Source: Alphaproteobacteria bacterium (lineage in GTDB: Bacteria; Pseudomonadota; Alphaproteobacteria; Micropepsales; Micropepsaceae). From it: 64,000 nucleotides of DNA. Shown one piece after another: positions 35,729 through 44,140 of the stretch. Made by a program: the position numbers and the translations under genes. The notes under the pieces were generated by a model. It had not been told where the DNA came from. It saw only the letters and a list, made by a program, of their open reading frames with translations, and searched no databases. The first letter of the stretch is position 1; the number at the start of each line of letters is the position of its first letter. The stretch lies in NCBI GenBank assembly GCA_947467345.1, contig CANIHD010000018.1, positions 1-64,000 on the forward strand, in the 5' to 3' direction.

Positions 35729-36799
35729 ATGGCCGACCGTCTCACCCTGCCGATCATGCTTGCCGCCAACGCGCCGCCGCGCGCGGCTGCGCCGGCAGCT
35801 TCCGCGCAGGCGACGTTGACCGTTGTCGATGAATTTGTTGTTCCTGCCTATCGCCGCCTTGCCGATGCTACGAAGCGCAATGAGGCGGGATGGGACGCAT
35901 TCGCCGCCGCGCGCGAAAAATCCAATTTCGCGATGCTGCGCGCCGGTTACAATCTCGTAGCCGACGCCTGGGCGATGGCGCAAATCATCAAGACGGGCCC
36001 CGCATCGCTATTCCTACGCTACGAACGTTTTGCCTATTGGCCCGAAGCGCGCAACGCGACGGGCCGCGCGCTGGACGCGCTACTGGCGTCGCGCGATGCG
36101 AAAGATTTGACGCCCGAAAGCTTGGCAACCAATAGCGTGGCGGGGCAGGGCCTCACGGCGCTGGAACGCATTCTTTATGATGGCGACGATCCGGCCGCGC
36201 TGTTGCGAGCGCCAGGCGCGGCAGGCGCACGGCGCGTACAAGTGGGCCTCGCGATTTCACGCAATCTCACCCTTATCGCGAACGAGCTTGCACGCGATTG
36301 GACAGCCCCGAACGGCGTGCGCGCGGCTATCGCGGCGGGACGCGGCTGGAACAATCTTTTCGTCAACGGCACGGAAGCATCGAGCCTCTTGCTGACCGAT
36401 CTCGTCGGCGCTTTTCGGCTGATGCACGACGTGAAGCTTTTGCCGGTGCTGGGCGATGGCGTGGATACCGCGCGGCCGCGCATGGCCGAAGCCTGGCGCA
36501 GCAAGCGCGCGCAGCGCGATCTCAGCATCAATCTCGAAGCGTCGCGCTCCATGGCTATGGCTTTCGCGCGCCGGCTTCGGCCCGAGCGCAAGGCACGCAT
36601 GGAAGCCGATTTCGCGGCAGCCGAGCGCGCTGTGACGGCTGTTCCGGTCGATCTCGGCGCGGCTGCCGCCAATCCGGCGCAACGTCCGCGCGTGATCGCG
36701 GCGCAAGCGGCCATCAGAAAAATTCAGCTCGAAGTGGCGGATGTTTTGCCCACCGCTCTCGGCATCACTCTGGGGTTCAATGCGCTCGATGGCGATTGA
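35729..36799 (+). CDS. Second imelysin family protein
   Basis: This 356-residue protein is the shorter, second imelysin seen in such operons. Where the first has GxHxxE, this one reads 'GQGLTALERILYD', so the motif histidine is replaced (GLTALE) and metal binding may differ. The N-terminal segment 'LTLPIMLAANAPPRAAAPAA' is only weakly signal-like. The helical core 'ATNSVAGQGL' and 'AFRLMHDVKLLPVLGDG' match the family. It starts 6 bases after the di-haem stop and overlaps the DUF1513 gene by 11 bases, so translation is coupled along the operon. Confidence 0.85.
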   Translation: MADRLTLPIMLAANAPPRAAAPAASAQATLTVVDEFVVPAYRRLADATKRNEAGWDAFAAAREKSNFAMLRAGYNLVADAWAMAQIIKTGPASLFLRYERFAYWPEARNATGRALDALLASRDAKDLTPESLATNSVAGQGLTALERILYDGDDPAALLRAPGAAGARRVQVGLAISRNLTLIANELARDWTAPNGVRAAIAAGRGWNNLFVNGTEASSLLLTDLVGAFRLMHDVKLLPVLGDGVDTARPRMAEAWRSKRAQRDLSINLEASRSMAMAFARRLRPERKARMEADFAAAERAVTAVPVDLGAAAANPAQRPRVIAAQAAIRKIQLEVADVLPTALGITLGFNALDGD

Positions 36800-37919
36800 A
36801 GAAACGAAGCCTGCCGGAATAAGACCGGCGCGACGCGCCGTGCTGGCGCTCGGCGCAGCGGCGGCCGGCGCGGCTGTGGCGCCGCGCGCCTTGTTCGCGG
36901 GATCGCCGGTAAAGGAAGCGCCGTCTTCGCTCGCTCGCTTCGTCACCGCGGCACGGATCGGCGGTGTTGATCGCGGCGCTGTTTTGCAGGCAGAAGGCAT
37001 TTCCGATTTCGCGTTGCCGGGCCGCGCGCATGCAAGTCTCGCTCTGCCAGGCGGGCGCATCATGCTGGTTGGCCGCAGGCCGGGAATGTTTGCAGCGATT
37101 GCGGAGGATGTTTCCGGCGGTGCGGTCCAATTCGTTCGACCATTCGACTCCCATCGGTTCGCTGGGCATGCAGCTCTGGGCGCCCATCTCGTCACCGCCG
37201 AATTGCATGAAGAAACCTCCGAAGGGCTCGCCGTGTTGCGCGATGCCCATAGCGGGGCCATTCGCGGGTCGTGGCAGCTGGACGGAATCGAACCGCATGA
37301 AATGATTTTCGCCGATGGTGGTGCGCGCCTCGTCATCGCGCTTGGCGGCATCGCGAAATCGGCCACGATTAAAGGGCCGCCGATAAATGCCGGTCACATC
37401 GAAAGCGCGGTCGTTGAGTTGGATGCGGCAAGCGGGCGCGTACTGCATCGGCATGTTCTGCCGATGGAATACGCCAGTCTTTCGCTCCGCCACATGGCGC
37501 TTGCGCCCGATGGAAAGACCATCGCTGTCGGCATCCAGGATCAGGACCGCAGCGCTTTGCGTCCTTTAGTGGCGCTGTTGCGCGTCGGCCGTGGGTTGGA
37601 ATTGCTGCCGGCGCCGGAGGGCGGCGTGATGCGATTCTATATCGGCTCTATCGCCATCGATGCCGGCGGCGACTATATCGCCGCGACCAGCCCGAAAGGC
37701 GGATGCCTGGCGCTGTGGTCGCTATCGCGCGGCACGGCTTTAGGTCATGTCGCGATTGAAGACGTTTGTGGTCTGACAGCTGCAGCGGAGCCGGGCGTGT
37801 TTTGCGCCACGTCTGGTTTGGGTGAAGTGGTGCGCGTCCAAGCTGACGAAAACGGACCGAGCATCGTCGCGCGCTGGCACGCCGGCGCGAATTTCGACAA
37901 CCACCTCTTGCGAATCTGA
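36789..37919 (+). CDS. DUF1513 Tat-exported beta-propeller protein
   Basis: The 376-residue protein has a twin-arginine signal ('ARRAVLALGAAAAGAAVAP', residues about 14-32) and repeated beta-strand blades ('HASLALPGGRIMLVGRRPG', 'GAHLVTAELHEETSEG', 'HMALAPDGKTIAVGIQDQD', 'GGDYIAATSPKGG') of the DUF1513 propeller. ATG 36789 is preferred; ATG 36780 adds three residues. It is the last gene of the imelysin operon, where DUF1513 is a regular member. No enzymatic activity is known. It lies 24 bases before the convergent RND gene; no clear terminator is seen between them. Confidence 0.86.
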   Translation: MAIEETKPAGIRPARRAVLALGAAAAGAAVAPRALFAGSPVKEAPSSLARFVTAARIGGVDRGAVLQAEGISDFALPGRAHASLALPGGRIMLVGRRPGMFAAIAEDVSGGAVQFVRPFDSHRFAGHAALGAHLVTAELHEETSEGLAVLRDAHSGAIRGSWQLDGIEPHEMIFADGGARLVIALGGIAKSATIKGPPINAGHIESAVVELDAASGRVLHRHVLPMEYASLSLRHMALAPDGKTIAVGIQDQDRSALRPLVALLRVGRGLELLPAPEGGVMRFYIGSIAIDAGGDYIAATSPKGGCLALWSLSRGTALGHVAIEDVCGLTAAAEPGVFCATSGLGEVVRVQADENGPSIVARWHAGANFDNHLLRI

Positions 37920-37943
37920 CGCCGCTTTCTTCCGCCGGACCGT

Positions 37944-40900
37944 TTATTCGGCAGGAACTGGCGCTGCCTTACGGCCCCAGCGGCCAATCCAGTGCTCGAA
38001 GCGGTCGAGATAGGCGTAGATGACCGGCGTGATGTAGAGCGTCAGCGCCTGGCTGACGACCAAACCACCCACCACCGCAATGCCCAGAGGCTGACGGCCT
38101 TCGCCGCCTGCGCCCATGGCCAAGGCGATCGGAACCGCGCCGACCAATGCCGCCATCGTCGTCATCATAATCGGGCGAAAACGCACGAGGGCTGCTTCCA
38201 CGATCGCGACTTCCGGCTCGACATTTTCCTGACGCTGCCGGGAGAGTGCGAAGTCGATCATCATGATCGCGTTCTTCTTCACGATACCCACCAACATGAT
38301 CATGCCGACATAGGCATAGAGCGTCAGCGGCAGATCCAATGCCCACAGCGACAGAAGCGCGCCGGCCGCGGCAGCGGGCAGGCCCGAAAGGATCGTCAGC
38401 GGGTGAATGAAGCTCTCGTAGAGAATTCCGAGCACGATATAGACGACGAGGATGGCGCCGATGAGCAGGAAGCCCATGCCTTGCATGGAGCGCTGGAAGG
38501 CCTGCGCCGTGCCCTGGAAGCTGGTGATAACGGTGGCCGGCATGCCGATCTGCGCTTCAACTTCTTTGAGGCGAATGATTGCGTCGCTGAGCGGAATGCC
38601 CTGCTGCAGGCTGAAGGAGATCGTGACCGCCGGAAGCTGGCCGAGATGGTTTTCGGTCTGGGCAATCGAGCCGGACGATATACGTGTGACCGCGCTAAGC
38701 GGAACAAGCCGCCCGCCAGTGCCGGTCAGATAGAGGCGCTCCAGCGAAGACGAGTCTTGCTGATATTGCGGCAGCAATTCGAGGATGACGGATTCCTGGT
38801 CGGCGGCGCTGTAGATGGTCGAAACCTGTTGGCCGCCAAAGGCGGAGCCGAGGGCGGTCATGATTTCTTGAACCGAAACGCCCAGTGATGCGGCTGCGTC
38901 GCGGTCGATATCCACGTTCGCTGCCGGCGTGGCGAGGTCGAGGTCGCTATCGACATCGACAAAGCCCGGCGCGTTTTTCAGCGCATCTCTAAGACGGATC
39001 GAACTCGCATAGAGCTCCTGCAGATCGCCATCCTGCAATGTGTACTGGTATTGCGATCTGGAATTGATACCGCCGATACGGATCGATGGCGGATTGTTCA
39101 TGAATGTGTTGATGCCCGGCACCGCCTGCATTTTGCGGCGCAAATTGGCCATGATGTCGTCGATCGATTCGCGTTCTTCACGCGGCGCTAGGCGGATGTT
39201 AAAGCGGCCGGAATTGTAACCGCGGCCGCCAAATCCGGGGACCTGCGATCCCAGTCCCACGATGCCCGGCTCGGTGGAGACAATGGCTTCAAGTTCTTTC
39301 TGCCGGCGCACCATGTCGGCGAACGATGTGCCGTTGGCAGCTTCCACCGAGACATTCAACACGCCCGTGTCTTCGCTAGGCAGAAAGTCCTTCGGGATGA
39401 GGGTGAACAAATAGCCCGTCGCGCCGATACTCACGAAGAAGAGGAGTACGATGAATTTGCGGTGGCGCATGCTCCACAGCAGGCTTATCTCGTAGCCGCG
39501 CTGGAGCCACATGAACGCAGCTTCACTCTTGCGATGGAACGCGGTTTCCCGCTCGTCATGCTTCGGCTTGATGATACGGCTGCAAAGCATCGGAGTCAGA
39601 GTCACCGACACGATGCCCGACACCAGGATGGCGATGACGATGGTGACGGCGAATTCGTTGAGAAGCCGTCCCAAAATGCCTTCCATGAACAACACCGGCA
39701 CGAACACCGCGGCCAGCGACACGGTCATGGTCAGGATGGTGCCCGCGACTTCGCGCGCGCCTTTCAGCGCCGCTTCCATCGGGCGCTCGCCTGCCTCGAT
39801 ATGACGCATAATGTTTTCGAGCATGACGATGGCGTCGTCGACGATGAAGATGACCGCCAAGGTCAGTGCCATGAGCGACAGATTGTTCAGGCTGAACCCG
39901 AACGCGGCCATGCCCGCAAAGGTGCCGACAATGGCAATCGGCAGCGCCACCGACGGAATAAAAGTGGCCGAGGCCTTGCGCAAGAACAGGAAAATCACGC
40001 CGACGACGAGAGCCGCGGAGAACAGCAAGGTCATCTGAACGTCGAACAACGATTCACGAATGGTTTCGCTGCGGTCAAAATAGATGGTGAGATTGATAGA
40101 AGGCGGGAGCTGCTGCTGGATAGTCGGCAGGACCGCGCGAATACGGTCAACAACGGCCACCGTGTTCGCGCCCGGTTGGCGACGAATGGCGAGATTGATG
40201 CTCGGCTGGCCGTTAAATGTCGAATAGGAACGGACGTTCTCGACGCTGTCGAGAACGGTTGCGATATCGCCGAGCCGAACGGGCTTTCCGTCGCGATAGG
40301 TCACGATCTGGCGGCTGAACTGATCGGCGTTCTGAAGCTGGCCTTGCGTATAGATGATTGCCGAACGCGTCTGCCCGTCCAATGAGCCGGTCGCCTGATT
40401 GACGTTGGCGGCCCGGATGGCGGCTGTGACGAGGTCGATACCAATCGCACGGGCCGCCATGGCATTCGGATCGAGTTGAATGCGCACCGCCGCGCGTTGC
40501 TCGCCGCCAATATCGATGGCAGCCACGCCTTCGATGGTCGAAAGCTGACGCAAGATCACATTTTCGGAATATTCGTTCACGGAGGAGAGGGGCAGTGTGT
40601 CCGAATTCACCCGCAGCATCATGATCGGCTGGTCGGCGGGATTTGCTTTGCGCACCAGTGGCGGCGACGGCATGTCGCGCGGCAAGCCGCCAGTGGCGGC
40701 AACCGCTGCCTGAACATCCTGCGCGAATGTGTCGATATTGACGTCGAGAAGCGCAGTAAGGGTAATGTTCGTCGATCCCTGCTGGCTCGACGAATTCATC
40801 GATTCGATGCCCGGCACCGTCGAGAAACGCTTTTCGAGCGGCGTCGCGACGCTGGTTGCCATGGTCTGCGCATTGGCGCCCGGCAAACGCGCTTGCACAT

Positions 40901-41036
40901 TCACGGTCGGGAAATCGATGGCCGGCAATTCGTTGACTGGCAGCAGCGTGTAGCCGAATGCGCCGGCAAGAAGGAACGCGGCCATAACCAGCGTGGTCAT
41001 GACGGGGCGGCGGATAAAGGTCTCTGAAATGTTCAC
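37944..41036 (-). CDS. RND efflux pump inner-membrane transporter (HAE1, MdtB/MdtC-like)
   Basis: The 1030-residue protein has the RND layout: a transmembrane helix after 'FIRRPVMTTLVMAAFLLAG', a large porter domain, then five helices, repeated once. The proton-relay aspartates lie in 'AVIFIVDDAIVMLENI' near residue 405, as in MdtC. 'GIVKKNAIMMIDFAL' near residue 920 marks the second relay helix. Its ATG overlaps the adaptor gene's stop by 4 bases (ATGA). It would export hydrophobic compounds or drugs, driven by protons. No outer-membrane TolC-like factor is adjacent, so one encoded elsewhere must serve. Confidence 0.93.
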   Translation of the reverse strand: MNISETFIRRPVMTTLVMAAFLLAGAFGYTLLPVNELPAIDFPTVNVQARLPGANAQTMATSVATPLEKRFSTVPGIESMNSSSQQGSTNITLTALLDVNIDTFAQDVQAAVAATGGLPRDMPSPPLVRKANPADQPIMMLRVNSDTLPLSSVNEYSENVILRQLSTIEGVAAIDIGGEQRAAVRIQLDPNAMAARAIGIDLVTAAIRAANVNQATGSLDGQTRSAIIYTQGQLQNADQFSRQIVTYRDGKPVRLGDIATVLDSVENVRSYSTFNGQPSINLAIRRQPGANTVAVVDRIRAVLPTIQQQLPPSINLTIYFDRSETIRESLFDVQMTLLFSAALVVGVIFLFLRKASATFIPSVALPIAIVGTFAGMAAFGFSLNNLSLMALTLAVIFIVDDAIVMLENIMRHIEAGERPMEAALKGAREVAGTILTMTVSLAAVFVPVLFMEGILGRLLNEFAVTIVIAILVSGIVSVTLTPMLCSRIIKPKHDERETAFHRKSEAAFMWLQRGYEISLLWSMRHRKFIVLLFFVSIGATGYLFTLIPKDFLPSEDTGVLNVSVEAANGTSFADMVRRQKELEAIVSTEPGIVGLGSQVPGFGGRGYNSGRFNIRLAPREERESIDDIMANLRRKMQAVPGINTFMNNPPSIRIGGINSRSQYQYTLQDGDLQELYASSIRLRDALKNAPGFVDVDSDLDLATPAANVDIDRDAAASLGVSVQEIMTALGSAFGGQQVSTIYSAADQESVILELLPQYQQDSSSLERLYLTGTGGRLVPLSAVTRISSGSIAQTENHLGQLPAVTISFSLQQGIPLSDAIIRLKEVEAQIGMPATVITSFQGTAQAFQRSMQGMGFLLIGAILVVYIVLGILYESFIHPLTILSGLPAAAAGALLSLWALDLPLTLYAYVGMIMLVGIVKKNAIMMIDFALSRQRQENVEPEVAIVEAALVRFRPIMMTTMAALVGAVPIALAMGAGGEGRQPLGIAVVGGLVVSQALTLYITPVIYAYLDRFEHWIGRWGRKAAPVPAE

Positions 41037-42430
41037 TGCGGCCTACGGTTGCCGCCGCCGGCCGCTGCTCCACCAGGCCCAGCTTCACCAGCTTCAGGCC
41101 CTCGGGCTGTGCCAGCTTGGCGTGCCGCACCAGCTCCAGGCGTTGCACCGGCAGCAGGCGCACGTCCGGCATTGGGATCGAGAATGGCCACTCTCACGCC
41201 GGGCGTAACGCGCAATTGCCCGTTGATGATGACGCGCTCATCTTTCTGCAACGCGTCGCCAATCGCCGCGATCTGCTCGTCCTGATAGGTCATCTTTACG
41301 GCGTGCATTTGCGCGACATCGTCTTGACCGACAACCCAGACATAGGTGCCGCCGTCCTGTCCGATGTTTACGGCAGTTCGCGGAACGACCGTAGCATTGC
41401 GAAGTGTGTCGAGGTGAACGCCGACATCGACCAATTGACCGGGCACCAAGCGCATATCGGTGTTGCCGAAGGTTGAACGCAGTTCAATCGTGCCGGTCTG
41501 TTCGTCGACGGTGTTACCGATAAAATCGACTTTCACGTTCAAATTGTTTTTATCAGCCGGAACCACCTCTCCACTTTCGGAGTGAAGCGTCAGACTCACT
41601 GTCAAATCGCCTTCGCGCATACGGTCCTGAAGGGAGGGGAGGTGAACCTGCGGCAATGAGAAGGAAATTTTCACCGGCTGAATTTGATTGATGACAACCA
41701 TTCCCGCGGCATCGTTGGCGCGCACGAGATTCCCCGGATGCACCAGCATAGGCCCGGTCTTGCCGTCGATCGGCGCGCGGATCGTCGTATAGGAGAGATT
41801 GAGTTGCGCGCGCTCAAGCGCCGCCTGGTTGGCCGATTGCGTGGCCGTTAAAGCTTTCGCGGTTGCGATGATCTGATCGCGCTGCTGCGTGGAAACAATG
41901 CCACGCTCTGCCAGCATTTCGGCACGTTCGGCGTCGCTCTGGGCGGACACCAATTGTGCTTGGTCGCGCGCGAGCTGCGCTTCGGCCTGACGAAGCGCAG
42001 CCTCCATCGGGCGAGGATCGATTTGGAAAAGGACGTCTCCGCGTTTGACCAATTGGCCTTCGCGGAACGATGCGGAGAGAAGCGGTCCTTCGATCTGGGA
42101 TTTCACCGCCACCGTCGCATTGGGAAGCACGGTGCCGATGGTGTTCGCCATGATCGGAATGTCGTGCACTTCGACTTTGCCGACTTCCACCGGAGGCGCG
42201 ATCTGGTTGCCGCCTCTGCCGCCGCCTGGACCGGCGCCCCTTTGACCGCCGGCTCCTTGGCCCGCGCCTTCGCCGCCCTGTCCGAACACGAGGTAACCCG
42301 CAACAAGCAGCACACCCACGCCTATAAGGGCGAAGCGCGGCGATAGAATGTTCAGACGCTTGCGGTCGCCTGTGTCCAGATGCGTAGGTCTCGCACCTTT
42401 CAGATTCGACCGGGGATCAGTGTAATTCAT
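41033..42430 (-). CDS. RND efflux periplasmic adaptor subunit (MdtA-like)
   Basis: The 465-residue membrane-fusion protein joins the RND transporter to an outer-membrane channel. It has an N-terminal anchor (residues about 31-50, 'FALIGVGVLLVAGYLVFG'), a low-complexity Gly/Gln linker (51-78), and lipoyl/barrel-sandwich halves ('ATVAVKSQIEGPLLSASF' and 'LNLSYTTIRAPIDGKTG'). A coiled-coil hairpin runs between about 145 and 205 ('AALRQAEAQLARDQAQL'). A second Gly/Ala/Pro-rich tail of about 50 residues ends the protein. It is the first gene of the two-gene pump operon, with its promoter in the 294-base gap shared with the MFS gene. Confidence 0.92.
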   Translation of the reverse strand: MNYTDPRSNLKGARPTHLDTGDRKRLNILSPRFALIGVGVLLVAGYLVFGQGGEGAGQGAGGQRGAGPGGGRGGNQIAPPVEVGKVEVHDIPIMANTIGTVLPNATVAVKSQIEGPLLSASFREGQLVKRGDVLFQIDPRPMEAALRQAEAQLARDQAQLVSAQSDAERAEMLAERGIVSTQQRDQIIATAKALTATQSANQAALERAQLNLSYTTIRAPIDGKTGPMLVHPGNLVRANDAAGMVVINQIQPVKISFSLPQVHLPSLQDRMREGDLTVSLTLHSESGEVVPADKNNLNVKVDFIGNTVDEQTGTIELRSTFGNTDMRLVPGQLVDVGVHLDTLRNATVVPRTAVNIGQDGGTYVWVVGQDDVAQMHAVKMTYQDEQIAAIGDALQKDERVIINGQLRVTPGVRVAILDPNAGRAPAAGATPGAGAARQAGTARGPEAGEAGPGGAAAGGGNRRPQ

Positions 42431-42550
42431 CTCATATCCGTCTTAGAGCTGCCGGCGACTTGGACCGACCAAGCTTAGGGGCTACGTTTACCTAGCAAGG
42501 ATGACGCCAAGCTGACGTAACAGCATGATATCTCAAAACTTTGTCTATCC

Positions 42551-42574
42551 TAGGAATTACGGGGAATTCCCCTA
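42551..42574. promoter_or_regulatory. Palindromic operator candidate between efflux genes
   Basis: TAGGAATTACGGGGAATTCCCCTA contains the perfect 12-mer GGGGAATTCCCC, flanked by a second, partly overlapping repeat (TAGGAATT with AATTCC.CTA). It stands 121 bases before the adaptor gene start and 151 before the MFS start. The placement fits a shared operator for two divergent exporters. Confidence 0.45.
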
Positions 42575-42724
42575 TACGCAAAATGACGCAAGTGCCAGAG
42601 ATTCGACCATTTTGCCGCTTTGATGGAACTCAGGCGCCGCCTCATGAAGCAGACACAAAATCGTTAGAACGGGCGTCCGATTTCAGCCGGCCGGGGACCA
42701 CAAAATGGGGAACTTGAACAAGTT

Positions 42725-44014
42725 GTGACAACAACCGTCATCCCAGAAGACGCATCCCCCCGCCCAGGCCCTCGCGACCTTCGCCTCTATTTGGCCAACC
42801 GCTGCATTTCGACCATCGCGGTGCAATTCCAGATCGTTGCCGTGGCTTGGCAAATCTATGACATCACCGGGGATCCACTGCACCTTGGCTATGTCGGTCT
42901 ATTCGAGTTTCTGCCCATGGTCGTGCTGGCGCTGCCGGCGGGCGATCTGGCTGACCGCATCAACCGCCGCACGCTGCTGATTTCGACCTATGTTCTGCAG
43001 GCAATAGCGGCGGCCGGTTTGATCGCGCTGACCTACAACGGCGTGCGCGATGTTTGGCTCTATTATCTGCTCGTCACAATTTTCGGCTGCGCGCGCGGCA
43101 TATCGCAGCCGGCGCAGCAATCCATCCTCCCCTTCCTTGTGCCAAAGGAAAATCTGCCGCGGGCGATTGCCGCCAATTCCGCCGTTTACACCATCGCCAA
43201 TATTTCGGGGCCGGCGATTGGCGGGGTCGTGCTGGCGCTGTTCGGTCCGGGGGCGACCTATGTCGCGTGCCTTAGCTTTTTTCTCGTGACCATTGTGGCC
43301 ATGTCGAACGTGCATATGCGCCATCCGGCCAGTATGGGCGGCCCGGTGGGCACCGCCGCGCAGCGAATCGGTGATGGCCTGCGTTACACCTGGGGGCATC
43401 CCCTTATCGTGGGCGCCATTTCCCTGGATCTCTTCGCGGTGCTTCTGGGTGGTGCGGTCGCACTGCTTCCCGTTTATCAGCGCGATATCCTGCATATGGG
43501 ACCGATGGGCCTGGGGTTGCTTCGCGCTGCGCCCGGGGTGGGCGCTGCCACCGTCGCCCTCATTTTGATGCGCTGGCCGCTCAAGCGTTACGCCGGCTAT
43601 TCCATGTTTTTCGCGGTCGCGGTCTTTGGCCTAGCCACCATTGTGTTCGCGCTCAGCCGAAATTTCTATCTCTCAATGGCGGCGCTTGCCCTCTCGGGCT
43701 GCGCCGACCTGATCAGCGTCTATGTGCGCTCGGCGACGGTGCAATTGGCTACGCCCGATCATTTGCGCGGCCGCGTCGGCTCCGTAACATCGCTTTTTGT
43801 CAGCACGTCCAACGAGCTAGGCCAGTTCCGGGCTGGCGTCATGGCCGCGTGGATCGGCACCGTTCCGGCTGTCGTGTTTGGCGGTGTGGGGACAATCTTT
43901 GTCGTCGCCCTATGGATGTGGATGTTTCCTTCGCTGCGACGCATAGACCGCCTGTCCGATCTGGCATCGGCGCAGCCGGCGCAACCGCAGACTCAGACCC
44001 CAGCTCAACCCTGA
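42725..44014 (+). CDS. MFS transporter (EntS/MFS_3-like exporter)
   Basis: The 429-residue protein has twelve predicted membrane helices. The MFS motif A-like loop reads 'LPAGDLADRINRRTLLIST' near residue 75, and 'SQPAQQSILPFLVPKENLPRA' marks the MFS_3 group that contains the enterobactin exporter EntS. The substrate is unknown. A GTG is the start; GGGGA lies about a dozen bases before it, and there is no in-frame ATG before the first helix. The tail is Gln/Pro/Thr-rich. It is divergent from the RND operon. Confidence 0.88.
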   Translation: MTTTVIPEDASPRPGPRDLRLYLANRCISTIAVQFQIVAVAWQIYDITGDPLHLGYVGLFEFLPMVVLALPAGDLADRINRRTLLISTYVLQAIAAAGLIALTYNGVRDVWLYYLLVTIFGCARGISQPAQQSILPFLVPKENLPRAIAANSAVYTIANISGPAIGGVVLALFGPGATYVACLSFFLVTIVAMSNVHMRHPASMGGPVGTAAQRIGDGLRYTWGHPLIVGAISLDLFAVLLGGAVALLPVYQRDILHMGPMGLGLLRAAPGVGAATVALILMRWPLKRYAGYSMFFAVAVFGLATIVFALSRNFYLSMAALALSGCADLISVYVRSATVQLATPDHLRGRVGSVTSLFVSTSNELGQFRAGVMAAWIGTVPAVVFGGVGTIFVVALWMWMFPSLRRIDRLSDLASAQPAQPQTQTPAQP

Positions 44015-44140
44015 CGCGAAGGATGTGCAGGAATCTCACATTTTGGTGAGAATTCTGTCCGCCGATATGCAATGATCCCTTCCGCGGGCGCCGCATTCCA
44101 GCGGATTCAGGCGATCCGCCAATATATTGGGAGGATTGTT

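Noticed and set aside
39462-40385. A 307-residue plus-strand frame inside the RND transporter gene
   Set aside because: Histidine/aspartate/glutamine-rich composition typical of an antisense shadow; the RND protein is clearly coding.
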